Below are positions 18,061-26,692 of a DNA stretch of 64,000 bases, piece after piece. The notes beneath the pieces were generated by a model. It made no database searches. It had not been told where the DNA came from and saw only the letters and a list, made by a program, of their open reading frames with translations. Positions within the stretch are counted from its first letter, which is position 1. Every line of letters starts with the position of its first letter. The translations under genes and the position numbers were made by a program. Source of the stretch: Granulicella paludicola (GTDB lineage: Bacteria; Acidobacteriota; Terriglobia; Terriglobales; Acidobacteriaceae); NCBI RefSeq assembly GCF_025685545.1, contig NZ_JAGSYC010000025.1, positions 1-64,000 of the forward strand. Reading direction: 5' to 3'.

Positions 18061-18277
18061 CTTCTATTTCCATTATAGCGAGGCCGAAGGGGTAAACATG
18101 CAATTACTTTTTGGGGCTAAAAGGTGCGTGGTTGTTGGGGATTTCGATTTCGGGGAGGAGGTGGGGGCTTGACAGGGATTTGAAGAGGCGGGCACTCGTG
18201 TGCTTCCCGTTTTTTCAAGATGAGGCTGTCATGAACGGGGCACATGGGGCGATGGGGCTTTCGTGTTGGTTCGAAAT

Positions 18278-18350
18278 GCAGATTCCTCCGCTTCGCTGCG
18301 GAATGACAAAAAAGAGTGGCTGCGGAATGACAAAAAAGAGTGGCTGCGGA
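18278..18350. repeat. Palindromic GCAGATTC/GAATGACAA repeat with tandem 24-base copies
   Basis: The REP-like unit (GCAGATTCC...CTGCGGAATGACAA) at 18278-18310 is followed by a tandem duplication: GCTGCGGAATGACAAAAAAG plus AGTG occurs at 18295-18318 and again at 18319-18342, with a third partial copy. It belongs to the most frequent dispersed repeat of this window. Confidence 0.75.
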
Positions 18351-18366
18351 AGAAGAAAGGAAGGGG

Positions 18367-19986
18367 TTAGTGGGCTCCGGCTGGGGGTTTGCCCGGTTTT
18401 ACCTTTTTCAGGAACCAGACTCCGATGACGCAGGCGCAGCAGAGGGCGGCGAGCAGGCGGAAGACGTCTACGAAGGACCATTGGGTGGCCTGGCGCTGCA
18501 GCTGCTGGTAGAGCGTGACCTGGGCGGGGACGAGGGTGTGGGTGGCGCCGAACTGGTTGGTGAGGGCTTGCTGGGCTCCGCTGATGGCGTTCTGGTAGGC
18601 GGCGCCGGATTGCGGCATGTAGTTGGTCAGCTCGTTCTGGTGGGAGTCGGCGCGGCGGGTGAGCAGGGTGGTGGCGATGGAGATACCAATGGAGCCGCCG
18701 ACGTTGCGCATGAGGTTGAAGAGACCGCTGGCGTTGCCAATCTGCTCGTTGCTGAGCGTGCCGTAAGAGGCCGTGCTGATGGGCACGAAGATGAAGCTGA
18801 GAGCGAAGCCGGTGAGGAGAATCGGCAGGAAGAGAGTGGTCGGCGAGATGTCGAGCGTGACCGAGCCGAAGTAGAGCGTGGTGAGGCCGAAGAGACCGAA
18901 GCCGAAGGTGAGCAGGTAACGCGGGTCGACCTTGTTCGACAGGAAGCCGATGAGCGGCATGCCGCAGATGGCGCCCATACCGCGGGGAGCGACGGCAAGG
19001 CCCGCTGTGAAGGCGGTATAGCCGAGGAGTTCCTGATAGAAGAGCGGCAGGACTGTGGTGGTGGAGTAGATGCCGATTCCGAAGAGGAAGATCAGGACGC
19101 AACCGACGGCGAAGTTGCGGTCCTTGAGGATGCGGAGGTTGACCAGGGGGGACTTGCCCCAGATGGACTGCCAGACGAAGACGGAGAAGCCGATGACCAG
19201 AGCGAAGGTGCCCCAGCAAATCCAGGTGTTGGCGAACCAGTCGACTTCCTGACCTTTGTCGAGGATGACCTGGAGGCAGCCGGTCCAAACGATGAGAGCA
19301 CCGAAGCCGAGGTTATCGAAGCGGGGAACCTTGGCGTTCTTGATGTAGCTGGGATCGTGGATGTACGTGTTGATCATGTACAGGGCCGCGGCACCGATGG
19401 GAACGTTGATGTAGAAAGCGTAGCGCCAGGAGTAGGTGTCAGTGAGCCAACCGCCGAGGGTGGGCCCGAGGACTGGGGCGACGACGACGCCGAGGGCGAA
19501 GACGGCCATGGCGGCTCCGCGCTTGGCGGGCGGGAAGCTTTCGAGCAGAATGGCCTGCGAGAGGGGCTGCAGGGCGCCCCCACCGGCGCCCTGGACGACG
19601 CGGAAGATGAGGAGCAGGCCGAGGGTGGGCGCGGCTCCGCAGGCGAAGCTGGCGACGGTGAAGATGGCCACGCAGGTCATGAGGAAGCGCTTGCGGCCGA
19701 AGCGAAGCGAGAACCAGTTGGAGGCCGGAAGGATTACGGCGTTTGAGACGAGGTAGCTGGTGAGGACCCAGGTGGCCTCGTCATTGGAGGCGGAGAGCGA
19801 ACCGGCGATGTAGGGGAGAGCGACGGCGGCGATGGAGGTATCGAGGACCTCCATGAAGGTGGCAAGCATGACCGCCGCGGCGATGAGCCACGGGTTTACG
19901 CCCCTGGTGAGATCGGCGGTCTGATCTGCCGATTCTGCGTGGGCCGGGTCTGTATGATCCTGGGGCGCGGTGGCGGTGGCTGCCAA
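18367..19986 (-). CDS. DHA2-type (EmrB/QacA) major facilitator drug exporter
   Basis: 539 residues with about 14 hydrophobic helices. Family motifs are clear: FMEVLDTSIAAVALPYIAGSL (motif D1), RFGRKRFL (motif A, 98-105 region), RVVQGAGGGALQPLSQAIL (motif B) and APVLGPTLGGWLTDTYSWRYAFYINVPIG (motif C and following). These proteins export hydrophobic toxic compounds in exchange for protons, often with a HlyD-like EmrA and an outer-membrane channel; neither partner gene is adjacent. The C-terminus ends KKVKPGKPPAGAH. Its function as an exporter is secure; the substrates are not known. Confidence 0.92.
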   Translation of the reverse strand: MAATATAPQDHTDPAHAESADQTADLTRGVNPWLIAAAVMLATFMEVLDTSIAAVALPYIAGSLSASNDEATWVLTSYLVSNAVILPASNWFSLRFGRKRFLMTCVAIFTVASFACGAAPTLGLLLIFRVVQGAGGGALQPLSQAILLESFPPAKRGAAMAVFALGVVVAPVLGPTLGGWLTDTYSWRYAFYINVPIGAAALYMINTYIHDPSYIKNAKVPRFDNLGFGALIVWTGCLQVILDKGQEVDWFANTWICWGTFALVIGFSVFVWQSIWGKSPLVNLRILKDRNFAVGCVLIFLFGIGIYSTTTVLPLFYQELLGYTAFTAGLAVAPRGMGAICGMPLIGFLSNKVDPRYLLTFGFGLFGLTTLYFGSVTLDISPTTLFLPILLTGFALSFIFVPISTASYGTLSNEQIGNASGLFNLMRNVGGSIGISIATTLLTRRADSHQNELTNYMPQSGAAYQNAISGAQQALTNQFGATHTLVPAQVTLYQQLQRQATQWSFVDVFRLLAALCCACVIGVWFLKKVKPGKPPAGAH

Positions 19987-20084
19987 GGGCTGGGTCTCCG
20001 TGCGGTGTGCCGCGTCTTCAGATTCGATGCGGGAATCCGGGAGCAGGTTCCGCTGGCGGGCGGATATTGGTATAGCTGAGCCGA

Positions 20085-21374
20085 TTAGCGCGCGGGGAGC
20101 GGAAACTGCTTGCCGACGAGTGCGATGGCAGAGTCCATGGTGTTGCCAAAGTTGAAGGCGTCTTCGGTGACGGGTTGAGCGACGCGAATGATGCCTTGAC
20201 TATCCGTGATGATGGCGAAGGGTGGGTCGTTGGCGCTGAAGAGGCTGAGCAGCGAGGCATCGACAGCGAAGGTGGGTGTGCCGGTGAGGTAGTTGGCGGC
20301 GTCGGCGGGGCTGAAGCTGGGGTTCGGCTTGGTGGGTGGTTTGTTTGGAGGCATCGTTTCGGCGAGAAGACCGTAGAAGTAGGCTTCATGGCCGGAGACG
20401 GTGAAGACGGTTTCCGGGAACTTGCTGCCCATGCGAATGCACTGGGCGCACCAGTCGGGGAAGAGCAGCAGCGCGGTGATGGCGTGGAGGGCGGGCACCT
20501 GCGGCGCCTGACGCGTGCTGGTCAGGTAGGGTCGTGCGCCAGGCCAGCTGGCGGGGGTGAGCTTTGGCAGCGGCTGGCCGAGCAGGGCGTAACGACGGCG
20601 GAGCGCGGCGATGGGGATGGCGTCGTCGGGAGCGAGCTGAGGGGGAAGCGCGGCGTCGAGGGTGGCAACGGTTTCCGTGGGGGACTGCCTGGAGAGCTGC
20701 TGGAGGATGGCGAGGGTGAGGCCGTCGGCGTAGAGCTCGCGGACTGATTGAGATGAGGGGGATTGTTGTGTGGGAGGCGTGGCGGCCGCGTGCAGGTTCG
20801 CGAGGAGGAGAGGCTGGCGGGCGGCGCTGAGGGCGAGGGCATCCTCGGTGTCGGTGAACTGCATGTAGGCGATGGCTTCGGTGAAGGTGTCGGCGGCGAC
20901 GGAGTCGTAGGGGAGTTTGTCGGGGATGGCCGCGAGCATCGCTTGTGCGGACTTGAAGGCGGCACGCTCGTTTTTGGCGTGGAGCTGGGCGTCGATGAGG
21001 CTGGCGTAGGCGTCCTTGAGGCGGGGCCTGGGGGTGTCGGCTGCGATGTAGAGGGAGGTGGCGTCGATGACGGCGGGCCAGGACTGGCCGAGCGCGCAGA
21101 GGTGCGCAAGGTCGATGAGGTCGTCGTTGGCGAAGGTCTTTGGGTCGCGGGCGGCGCACTCGGTTTGTGCATGGGCGATGGTGATTTTGAGGGCGGCGAG
21201 CTCGGTGTCGGACCAGTTGCCGAAGGAGGCGCGGGTGAGGTCGAGCGGGTGCATGGCCGCGTCGTAGGCGGCTTTGGGGGAGAGCTGTGGAGCGGGGGTG
21301 GGCGATGCCCCGCTTTGGGCGGCGGCGATCGAGGCGGAGAGAGCTAGTGCGAGAATGAGGGATTTGGGAGGCAT
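20085..21374 (-). CDS. Exported protein with C-terminal thioredoxin-like CxxC domain
   Basis: 429 residues from ATG 21374, chosen because MPPKSLILALALSASIAAAQS is then a clean signal peptide; a longer frame begins at 21470. The middle part is helical and Ala-rich, resembling TPR-like repeats. A thioredoxin-fold segment follows with LLLFPDWCAQCIRMGSKFPE (Cys309 and Cys312), then a TPTFAVD cis-proline strand and an IITDSQGIIRVAQP strand. It may act as a periplasmic thiol oxidoreductase, but a partner is not evident. A perfect 8+8 palindrome lies about 35 bases upstream of the start (next entry). Confidence 0.68.
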   Translation of the reverse strand: MPPKSLILALALSASIAAAQSGASPTPAPQLSPKAAYDAAMHPLDLTRASFGNWSDTELAALKITIAHAQTECAARDPKTFANDDLIDLAHLCALGQSWPAVIDATSLYIAADTPRPRLKDAYASLIDAQLHAKNERAAFKSAQAMLAAIPDKLPYDSVAADTFTEAIAYMQFTDTEDALALSAARQPLLLANLHAAATPPTQQSPSSQSVRELYADGLTLAILQQLSRQSPTETVATLDAALPPQLAPDDAIPIAALRRRYALLGQPLPKLTPASWPGARPYLTSTRQAPQVPALHAITALLLFPDWCAQCIRMGSKFPETVFTVSGHEAYFYGLLAETMPPNKPPTKPNPSFSPADAANYLTGTPTFAVDASLLSLFSANDPPFAIITDSQGIIRVAQPVTEDAFNFGNTMDSAIALVGKQFPLPAR

Positions 21375-21408
21375 CGGTGGTTGGACGAGGCGGGAGAGAT
21401 TGAGTAAT

Positions 21409-21428
21409 TCTCCTAATACTTTAGGAGA
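21409..21428 (-). promoter_or_regulatory. Palindromic operator candidate
   Basis: TCTCCTAA-TACT-TTAGGAGA is a perfect inverted repeat with a four-base centre, located 35-55 bases upstream of the thioredoxin-like gene. Position and symmetry fit a repressor binding site overlapping the promoter; the TA-rich centre recalls BlaI/MecI-type operators, but the regulator is not known. Confidence 0.5.
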
Positions 21429-21532
21429 TGGGAACGAAAAGAGCAAATATGTAAGCGGTTGTCGCGACAAAGTCTGTTGCTTCCGCTATGAGCGTTTATG
21501 AGGACTAATCAAGTGGGCGTCCGAACAGCCGA

Positions 21533-22246
21533 CTACTTGGACAAGTGCAGCAACCGCTCAACGTCCTCGCGGCGCGCGCCTTTCGTGGCCTGTAACTTCC
21601 ACTCCTGCCGCCGACTGAAGGAAGCATACCAGCAGTCAACCCGATCAGTTGATAGTTCGTAGACCATCACGCTGCCCCTGCCGTTCGCTACCGTGTTCCC
21701 GCTATACCAGACAAAACATGCCGATCGGCTGAAGTCCTGAATACGCCTGAGTAGATTGGATTCGCTGGGTTGCTTCTCGGATCGGTGCGGCATCTCGGGC
21801 AACGGAGATTCAACGTAATGGTCGCCAGCCCGCAAAAAAGACCATTGCCCCTCAATTCTGTTTGGGTTAAAGGGTGGGAAGGTCACCTTATCTTGATAGA
21901 ACTCATCCAGGGCGGCATCGAACCGATTCGTCACGCCGCCCCAGTTGAAATCCACTATTCCCTTACCTGAAAACCTCAGCCACTTATGGTCAAACCAGTT
22001 GTCGATCTTGATGACCCATAACTCGTCTGATCTGTTCCGGCGGGCGAGCCCTTTCACCATCGCATTGAGCATCGCAATGAAGTAGGGATCGTCCGTCTCA
22101 CCGACTGAAATCTCTGTTGGCATGAAGCCATTATCCTCTACCTTCGCAAAAGCACCCGTTGGACGGCTCAGCCAAGGCGATTGTCCAGACAACGGCATAT
22201 TGGACAGATGACTGCTCCAGCCTGATTGCTGACGAGAAGTCGGCAT
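21533..22246 (-). CDS. Protein of unknown function
   Basis: Up to 237 residues; the part after residue 42 (MPTEISVGETDDPYFIAML) looks more protein-like, so the true start may be near 22123. It appears soluble, rich in Trp and charged residues (LWVIKIDNWFDHKWLRFSGKG, DCWYASFSRRQEWKLQATKG), with no signal peptide or membrane helix. No family is recognised. It is flanked by repeats and its codon use is less GC-biased than the neighbours, which hints at recent acquisition. Confidence 0.5.
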   Translation of the reverse strand: MPTSRQQSGWSSHLSNMPLSGQSPWLSRPTGAFAKVEDNGFMPTEISVGETDDPYFIAMLNAMVKGLARRNRSDELWVIKIDNWFDHKWLRFSGKGIVDFNWGGVTNRFDAALDEFYQDKVTFPPFNPNRIEGQWSFLRAGDHYVESPLPEMPHRSEKQPSESNLLRRIQDFSRSACFVWYSGNTVANGRGSVMVYELSTDRVDCWYASFSRRQEWKLQATKGARREDVERLLHLSK

Positions 22247-22274
22247 ATCGGAAGTTGGGGCGGCGATCCGACAC

Positions 22275-22298
22275 GCAGATTCCCTTCGGGAATGACAA
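22275..22298. repeat. GCAGATTC/GAATGACAA palindromic repeat
   Basis: GCAGATTCCCTTCGGGAATG followed by ACAA, a short copy of the dispersed REP-like unit, in the gap upstream of the unknown-function gene. Confidence 0.7.
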
Positions 22299-22366
22299 GC
22301 AAATGCAAGAGTGAGATGAGGGCTTTTGGCTTGCCTTCGCTTAGGATATGACTGCCATGCGCGGGT

Positions 22367-22594
22367 TTAGTCGCGGCGGAGGTCACCGACTAGTTTTGCG
22401 ATGCCCAGGAGGAGGGTGAGGAGGCCGGTGGGGAGGCAGCCCATCGCGATCATCAGGGTGAGCCAGCCGCCGTTGGTGTGCGGGCCCTGGTGGCCTACGC
22501 CGCCAAAGACGGTGTCCATCAGCAGAGCGGAGATCGCTCCGGTGGCGAAGATGAGAGAGCCGGTGATGAGGAGCTTGCGGGTGTCGGATTGCAT
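22367..22594 (-). CDS. Small two-helix membrane protein next to the haem A assembly genes
   Basis: 75 residues with hydrophobic segments at about 9-30 and 45-66 and a short loop containing GHQGPHTNGGW. It is read in the same direction as the DUF420 and ctaB genes upstream, 110 bases away, suggesting a common unit. No family name can be given. A cytochrome-oxidase-related role is a guess from position only. Confidence 0.6.
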   Translation of the reverse strand: MQSDTRKLLITGSLIFATGAISALLMDTVFGGVGHQGPHTNGGWLTLMIAMGCLPTGLLTLLLGIAKLVGDLRRD

Positions 22595-22704
22595 AAGGGC
22601 AGTGGGGAGACAGTAGTGAGTAGACAGTAGTGAAGAGCGAGAAGCAGGTGCTTCGCCTGCGGCTCAGGATGACAAGGCTATCGGCAGTTATCGGGGCTCG
22701 CGGG

Positions 22705-23262
22705 TTACTTGTAGGCGGCGAGCAGGGCGTAGACGACGACTCCGGAGACAGAGACGTAGAGCCAGATGGGGAAGGTGTAGCGTGCGATCTTTTTGTGGGC
22801 CGGGAAGCGGCCGGTGAGTGAGAGAAAGAAGGTGATCAGGATCATCGGCAGGGCTACTACGGCGAGCAGGATGTGCGGCAGCAGGAGGATCCAGAGGTAG
22901 ATAAAGCGGATCGTCGGGTGGCCGGCGGGGAACTTCATGTCGCCGTGCATGGCGTGGTTGAGGATGTAGCTGACGAGGAAGAGGCTGGAGGCGATGAAGG
23001 CCGCGAACATGGCGTTGCGATGGGCCGTGATCTGGCGCGCTTTGATCCTGCTGAAGCCGATGAGCAGGAAGATCGTGCAGAGTCCGTTGAGGGCGGCGTT
23101 GAGCGCGGGCAGGAAGGCCAGTTGCGTTCCGGCGACGTCGGTCGGCTGGTGGTAGTAGACGAGCCAGCTGAGAAAGAGGGACGCGACGAGGCTGATGCCG
23201 ATGATCGTGGCGATGATCGAGGGGGGCGTGCGGTAGGTGTTGGTGTCGTGCGCGGTCGTCAT
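22705..23262 (-). CDS. DUF420 membrane protein (cytochrome oxidase assembly-related)
   Basis: 185 residues with about five membrane helices. The DUF420 pattern is clear: LPALNAALNGLCTIFLLIGFSRIKARQITAHRNAM (conserved Asn and His), YILNHAMHGDMKF, and HILLAVVALPMILITFFLSLTGRFPAHKKIARYTFPIWLYVSVSGVVVY. Members, such as Bacillus YozB/CtaM, are needed for maturation of haem-copper oxidases. It lies just downstream of ctaB on the same strand, which fits this role. Start ATG 23262. Confidence 0.88.
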   Translation of the reverse strand: MTTAHDTNTYRTPPSIIATIIGISLVASLFLSWLVYYHQPTDVAGTQLAFLPALNAALNGLCTIFLLIGFSRIKARQITAHRNAMFAAFIASSLFLVSYILNHAMHGDMKFPAGHPTIRFIYLWILLLPHILLAVVALPMILITFFLSLTGRFPAHKKIARYTFPIWLYVSVSGVVVYALLAAYK

Positions 23263-23386
23263 GGTGGTGGTTTCAGTGTAGCGGGTGGCGGTGCTGGTGG
23301 GGCGAACTGCAGGTCTCTCCGCTGCGCACCGCGATAAAACTGCGGTGCTTCGGTCGAGATGACAAAGTTGAGGTGGTTCGGATGAA

Positions 23387-23449
23387 GCAGATTCCCTGCG
23401 GGAATGACAAACAAAAGCGGGCGAAGCAGATTCCCTGCGGGAATTACAA
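23387..23449. repeat. Two tandem GCAGATTC/GAATGACAA palindromes
   Basis: Copies at 23387-23410 and 23426-23449 (GCAGATTCCCTGCGGGAATG... then ATTACAA in the second) lie between ctaB and the DUF420 gene. A more divergent relative (CTGCGGTGCTTCGGTCGAGA) is at 23340-23365. Confidence 0.72.
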
Positions 23450-23455
23450 GACAGA

Positions 23456-24424
23456 TTAAAAGATGAGGCGTCCCTGGGCGTTGAGCATCATGGCGGCGAG
23501 GAGCAGTGGGAGATAGATTACTGAGACTTTGAGCAGGTGGCGGGCGATGGTGCGGTTCTTGGTGTCCTGCGGGTGGCGCGTGATGGTCATGAAACGGATG
23601 GTGGCGGCGAGGTACCAGAGGCCGAGCCCGGTGGCGACGATGGCGTAGGGCAGGCCGCAGATGTGCAGCCAGTAGGGCCAGAGGCTGACCGGGATCATGA
23701 GGACGGCGTAGAAGAGCGACTGCAGGGCAGAGGAGCGGGCGGCCCAGTCAATCGAGGACTGCGTGGAAGTGACGCGGATGCCGGCGCTGGCGTAGTCGTT
23801 GCGGTACATCCAGCCGATGGCCATGAAGTGCGGGAACTGCCAGACAAAGATGATGGCGAAGAGGGCGACGGCGGGCCACTCGATGAGGCCGCGGGCGGCG
23901 GTCCAGCCAATGAGCGGAGGGAGCGCGCCGGGGAAGGCTCCGATGAAGGTATTAAGGGTGGTGATGCGCTTGAGCGGTGTGTAGATGCCGACGTAGCCGA
24001 CGGCGGTGAGCAGCGTCAGCATGCCGGTGATGGGGTTCGTAGCCCAGGCGAGGTAGATGGAGCCGAGGCAGGTGAGCGCGAAGCCGAGGAGCAGGCCGTG
24101 GGCGAGGCCGATGCGGCGTTGAGCCATGGGCCGCGAGGCGGTGCGCGGCATCAGGAGGTCGGTGGAGCGTTCGAGAGCCTGGTTCAGGACGGCGGAGCCA
24201 GCGGTGACGATGGCGACGCCGATGAGGGTCTTGAGAAGAAGCAGATTGAAGGGAGGAATCGAGGAGGCGAGCGAGCCGAGATAAAAACCGGCTCCAGCGG
24301 TGATGACAACCATCAGCGAGACGCGAGGCTTGGCGAGGGCGACGTAGTCGGAGAGCAGGGTGTGGCGGCGCGTCGCGGTCTTGGGCGCGGAGGCGGTGGC
24401 CGGGATGGTCGCGGTGGGGGTCAC
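23456..24424 (-). CDS. ctaB: Protohaem IX farnesyltransferase (haem O synthase)
   Basis: 322 residues, UbiA-superfamily prenyltransferase with about nine helices. The first diagnostic motif is AVLNQALERSTDLLMPRTASRP (Asn...Asp and Arg residues that bind farnesyl diphosphate), followed by YTPLKRITTLNTFIGAFPGALPPLIGW and the second motif region YRNDYASAGIRV. It attaches a farnesyl chain to haem B to give haem O, the precursor of haem A in cytochrome oxidase. DUF420 follows on the same strand, a common pairing. The oxidase subunit genes are not in the window. Confidence 0.93.
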   Translation of the reverse strand: MTPTATIPATASAPKTATRRHTLLSDYVALAKPRVSLMVVITAGAGFYLGSLASSIPPFNLLLLKTLIGVAIVTAGSAVLNQALERSTDLLMPRTASRPMAQRRIGLAHGLLLGFALTCLGSIYLAWATNPITGMLTLLTAVGYVGIYTPLKRITTLNTFIGAFPGALPPLIGWTAARGLIEWPAVALFAIIFVWQFPHFMAIGWMYRNDYASAGIRVTSTQSSIDWAARSSALQSLFYAVLMIPVSLWPYWLHICGLPYAIVATGLGLWYLAATIRFMTITRHPQDTKNRTIARHLLKVSVIYLPLLLAAMMLNAQGRLIF

Positions 24425-24519
24425 GTTAGCTACTTATCAGGATACAGGGGGAGGTAGGGAGTAGGGAGTCGTAAATCGAGAGTAGGCGATGTTCGGTTTG
24501 CGGGGAGGAGCGCAAACCG

Positions 24520-24574
24520 CAGGGCTAAAGCCCTGATTCTCTGCGCGGTATGAGACCCGCGGCTGAAGCCTCGG
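24520..24574. repeat. Double-hairpin GGCTAAAGCC / GGCTGAAGCC repeat
   Basis: CAGGGCTAAAGCCCTG (24520-24535) is followed after about 20 bases by a second palindrome centred on GCGGCTGAAGCCTCG (about 24558-24572). The same two-hairpin arrangement occurs at 49772-49823. Confidence 0.7.
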
Positions 24575-24708
24575 GGTACCCGAGTGGAGGCTGGAAGTCA
24601 GTGCTGTGGATTGCAGCGGGAATGGGGCAGTGGTAGACTACGCGCAACGACACAGCTGGAGCTTCTTTTGCTGGTGTCACGGGTAGGTAGGTCTTCAGCA
24701 GCGAAAGC

Positions 24709-25779
24709 GTGAAGGATTTCCAACTCGAGAGTGGTGGTCCTCCTGGACCGCCGGGTACGTTGCCCTCAGGGCCGCGGCCGGTCGGTCGCGAGGCGGAGGG
24801 ATGGCGTGCGGTGACGCGCGTTCTCCGAAGTTGTTTCGAATGGGCGGGTGGGACTGCCCATGGATCTTTTGCCGATATTGCGAATGTTGTGATGCCTTCG
24901 GATTGCCGTTTGTGTGGCGCGGCGATGGTTTCGTTGGGCAGGGTTCGGGTTTGTGAGGCATGCGTGGCGCTGGTGGGTGCTCGCACGGCTGGACGAGATG
25001 AGACGGTTTGTTCGCGTTGTGGGGACGCGATGGGGTTTGAGTCGGCGCGGATGATGGCGGCGATGGGATTGAGTGAATGCACGATGTGCAGGCTGGCACC
25101 TCCAGAGTTTGAACGCGCGGTGGCTGCGGACGATTACGACGAAGAGATGCGAGAGATGCTGCACCTGCTGAAGTTTGCGGGGCGGCGTGCTGTGGCTGAG
25201 GTTTTGCTGGGCGAGCGGCTGGCGGCGGCGATCGCGCTTTTGCGGGATGCGGCGAAGGAGTTGGTGGTGGTTCCGGTGCCGCTGTTTGCGGCCCGCGAGC
25301 GGGAGCGTGGGTATAACCAGGCGGAGCTGCTGGCGAAGGCTGCGGTCCGCAGGATGAGTCCGAAGCTGAAGGTGTCGGCTGGTGTGCTGGTGCGGGTGAA
25401 GGATACTCGGCCGCTGTACATGCTGAGCCCGAAGCAGCGGCGAGCGAGCCTGCGCGGGGCGTTTCGGGTGGCAAGGCCTGATGCGGTGATTGGCCGCGAG
25501 GTGCTGCTGGTCGATGACGTGATGACGACCGGAGCGACGGCTCGGGAATGTGCGCGGGTGTTGAAGGGGGCGGGAGCGACGAAGGTCTGGGTCGCGACGG
25601 CGGCGAAGGCTCAGCCTGCTGGAAGTGTGGCGGTGTATCGGGAGTCGGATGTGGCGATGTGGAGTGTTGGTGGTAGTTCTCCCACGTCTCAGAATCGAGA
25701 CATGGGGCACCCAGTGAAGTCGTCGGATGGGTCGGTAATAAAGTCGCCGGATGTTTCCAAACGGAGAGAGTTTTGGTAA
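24709..25779 (+). CDS. comF: ComF family amidophosphoribosyltransferase-like protein
   Basis: 356 residues from GTG 24709 (start uncertain; ATG 24892 is an alternative). Two zinc-binding cysteine clusters, CRLCG...CEAC and CSRCG...CTMC, are followed by the ComF core: DDYDEEMREMLHLLKFAGRRA, VPVPLFAARERERGYNQAELLA and the PRPP-binding VLLVDDVMTTGAT. ComF proteins support DNA uptake during transformation; dprA and recX lie in the same region. The normal protein would end near residue 306; the last 50 residues are translated from a dispersed intergenic repeat and are probably not functional. Confidence 0.88.
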   Translation: MKDFQLESGGPPGPPGTLPSGPRPVGREAEGWRAVTRVLRSCFEWAGGTAHGSFADIANVVMPSDCRLCGAAMVSLGRVRVCEACVALVGARTAGRDETVCSRCGDAMGFESARMMAAMGLSECTMCRLAPPEFERAVAADDYDEEMREMLHLLKFAGRRAVAEVLLGERLAAAIALLRDAAKELVVVPVPLFAARERERGYNQAELLAKAAVRRMSPKLKVSAGVLVRVKDTRPLYMLSPKQRRASLRGAFRVARPDAVIGREVLLVDDVMTTGATARECARVLKGAGATKVWVATAAKAQPAGSVAVYRESDVAMWSVGGSSPTSQNRDMGHPVKSSDGSVIKSPDVSKRREFW

Positions 25780-25850
25780 GTCTCCGATGTCTCAGAATCG
25801 AGCCATAGGGCACCCAGATTTTTTAGTAGTCGGAGAGAGTTTCGTAAGAC
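25679..25850. repeat. Duplicated TCTCAGAATCGAG intergenic repeat overlapping the comF end
   Basis: GTCTCAGAATCGAGACATGG (from 25685) recurs as GTCTCAGAATCGAGCCATAG (from 25787), each followed by GGCACCCAG, and each unit also contains CGGAGAGAGTTT...GTAAG (25763 and 25830). The first copy is inside the comF reading frame, the second outside it. Confidence 0.72.
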
Positions 25851-25876
25851 AACGTACTTATTGACCGGAGGCAGGG

Positions 25877-26536
25877 ATGCACGCAGGCGATACGAGGACG
25901 CGGACGAAGCGAACGGGGAATAGACACCACACAACCCATCCGGTGCCGGGAACGGCGCGGGCGGAGGCGATTGATATTCGCATGGGTGTGTTTCGGCAGC
26001 CAGCGATGCAGACGCCGGTGCTGGTGCTGAATGCGAGCTATGAGCCGATCAACATATGCGGCGCGCGGCGGGCGCTGGTGCTGGTGCTGAAGGGCGTGGC
26101 GCGCACGGAGGAAGAGCAGGGAGCGATGCTGCACTCGCACAAGATGAACCTGCAGATGCCGAGCGTGATTCGGCTGCTGGAGTACCGGCGGATTCCGCAC
26201 CAGACGCGCGCGCTGAGCCGAAAGAATATTCTGCTGCGCGATCGCAATACGTGCCAGTACTGCCAGAAGGTGCTGATCGCTGCTGAGCTGACGCTGGACC
26301 ACGTGCTGCCGCGGTGTCGCGGAGGACTGAGCACGTGGGAGAACCTCGTGGCGTGCTGCAAGGACTGTAACCGTCGCAAGGGAAGCCAAATGCTGCATGA
26401 GCTGACGGACATGAAGCTGCTGCGTGAGCCGAGACCGTTCTCGCTGCACACGTCACGGCACATTATGCGGATGATTGGGTCGGCGGATGCGAACTGGCGG
26501 AAGTATTTGTACTTTGAGAATGAGACAGCGGCTTGA
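25877..26536 (+). CDS. HNH endonuclease domain protein
   Basis: 219 residues; GGAGG six bases before ATG 25877 supports this start, though residues 1-43 are poorly conserved-looking and [20 protein letters not shown] is where the typical family begins. The HNH finger is complete: [17 protein letters not shown] with the catalytic Asp-His, [14 protein letters not shown]. This McrA/HNH-type family of about 170-220 residues is common and usually single-copy in many phyla; its role is unknown. A terminator-like stem follows at 26603. Confidence 0.87.
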   Translation: MHAGDTRTRTKRTGNRHHTTHPVPGTARAEAIDIRMGVFRQPAMQTPVLVLNASYEPINICGARRALVLVLKGVARTEEEQGAMLHSHKMNLQMPSVIRLLEYRRIPHQTRALSRKNILLRDRNTCQYCQKVLIAAELTLDHVLPRCRGGLSTWENLVACCKDCNRRKGSQMLHELTDMKLLREPRPFSLHTSRHIMRMIGSADANWRKYLYFENETAA

Positions 26537-26602
26537 GAGGCAGGGAGTAGGGAACAGGGAGTAGAGAAGCAAAAGCGGACGCGCTTGGGGAATGACGAGC
26601 CA

Positions 26603-26646
26603 GAGTGCAAGAGGGCGCCACGAGTCAGGTGGCGTCCTTTGCACTT
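26603..26646 (+). terminator. Rho-independent terminator after the HNH gene
   Basis: AGTGCAAGAGGGCGCCAC pairs with GTGGCGTCCTTTGCACT around GAGTCAG, giving a long interrupted stem at 26603-26644. The T-run is inside the 3' arm (CCTTT). It resembles the terminator at 29151, sharing CGCCACGAGT. Confidence 0.6.
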
Positions 26647-26692
26647 TGTGGAGGGGATTGGTGGCGCGATAGATTGCTGATAGGCTGCTGCC

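Larger units (their letters stand above)
17936..18366. other. Non-coding stretch with a repeat, a terminator and tandem units
   Basis: No credible gene. From left to right it holds a copy of a dispersed repeat (17937-18000, related to 57720-57790), a strong terminator (18025-18060), and a GCAGATTC/GAATGACAA palindromic repeat (18278-18310) whose tail is duplicated as a 24-base unit. A short open frame at 18111-18428 overlaps these repeats and the exporter gene and is not convincing. Confidence 0.6.

Noticed and set aside
18278..18350. Possible small CRISPR array from the tandem 24-base units
   Set aside because: Only two full direct copies with no spacer between them and no cas genes nearby.
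18111..18428. 105-residue plus-strand frame
   Set aside because: Most of it is repeat DNA (the palindrome and its 24-base tandem copies) and the end overlaps the exporter gene.
18340..19746. 468-residue plus-strand open frame, very rich in Glu/Gly/Asp
   Set aside because: It is antisense to the DHA2 exporter gene, which has full family motifs. Its acidic composition is the mirror of hydrophobic codons.
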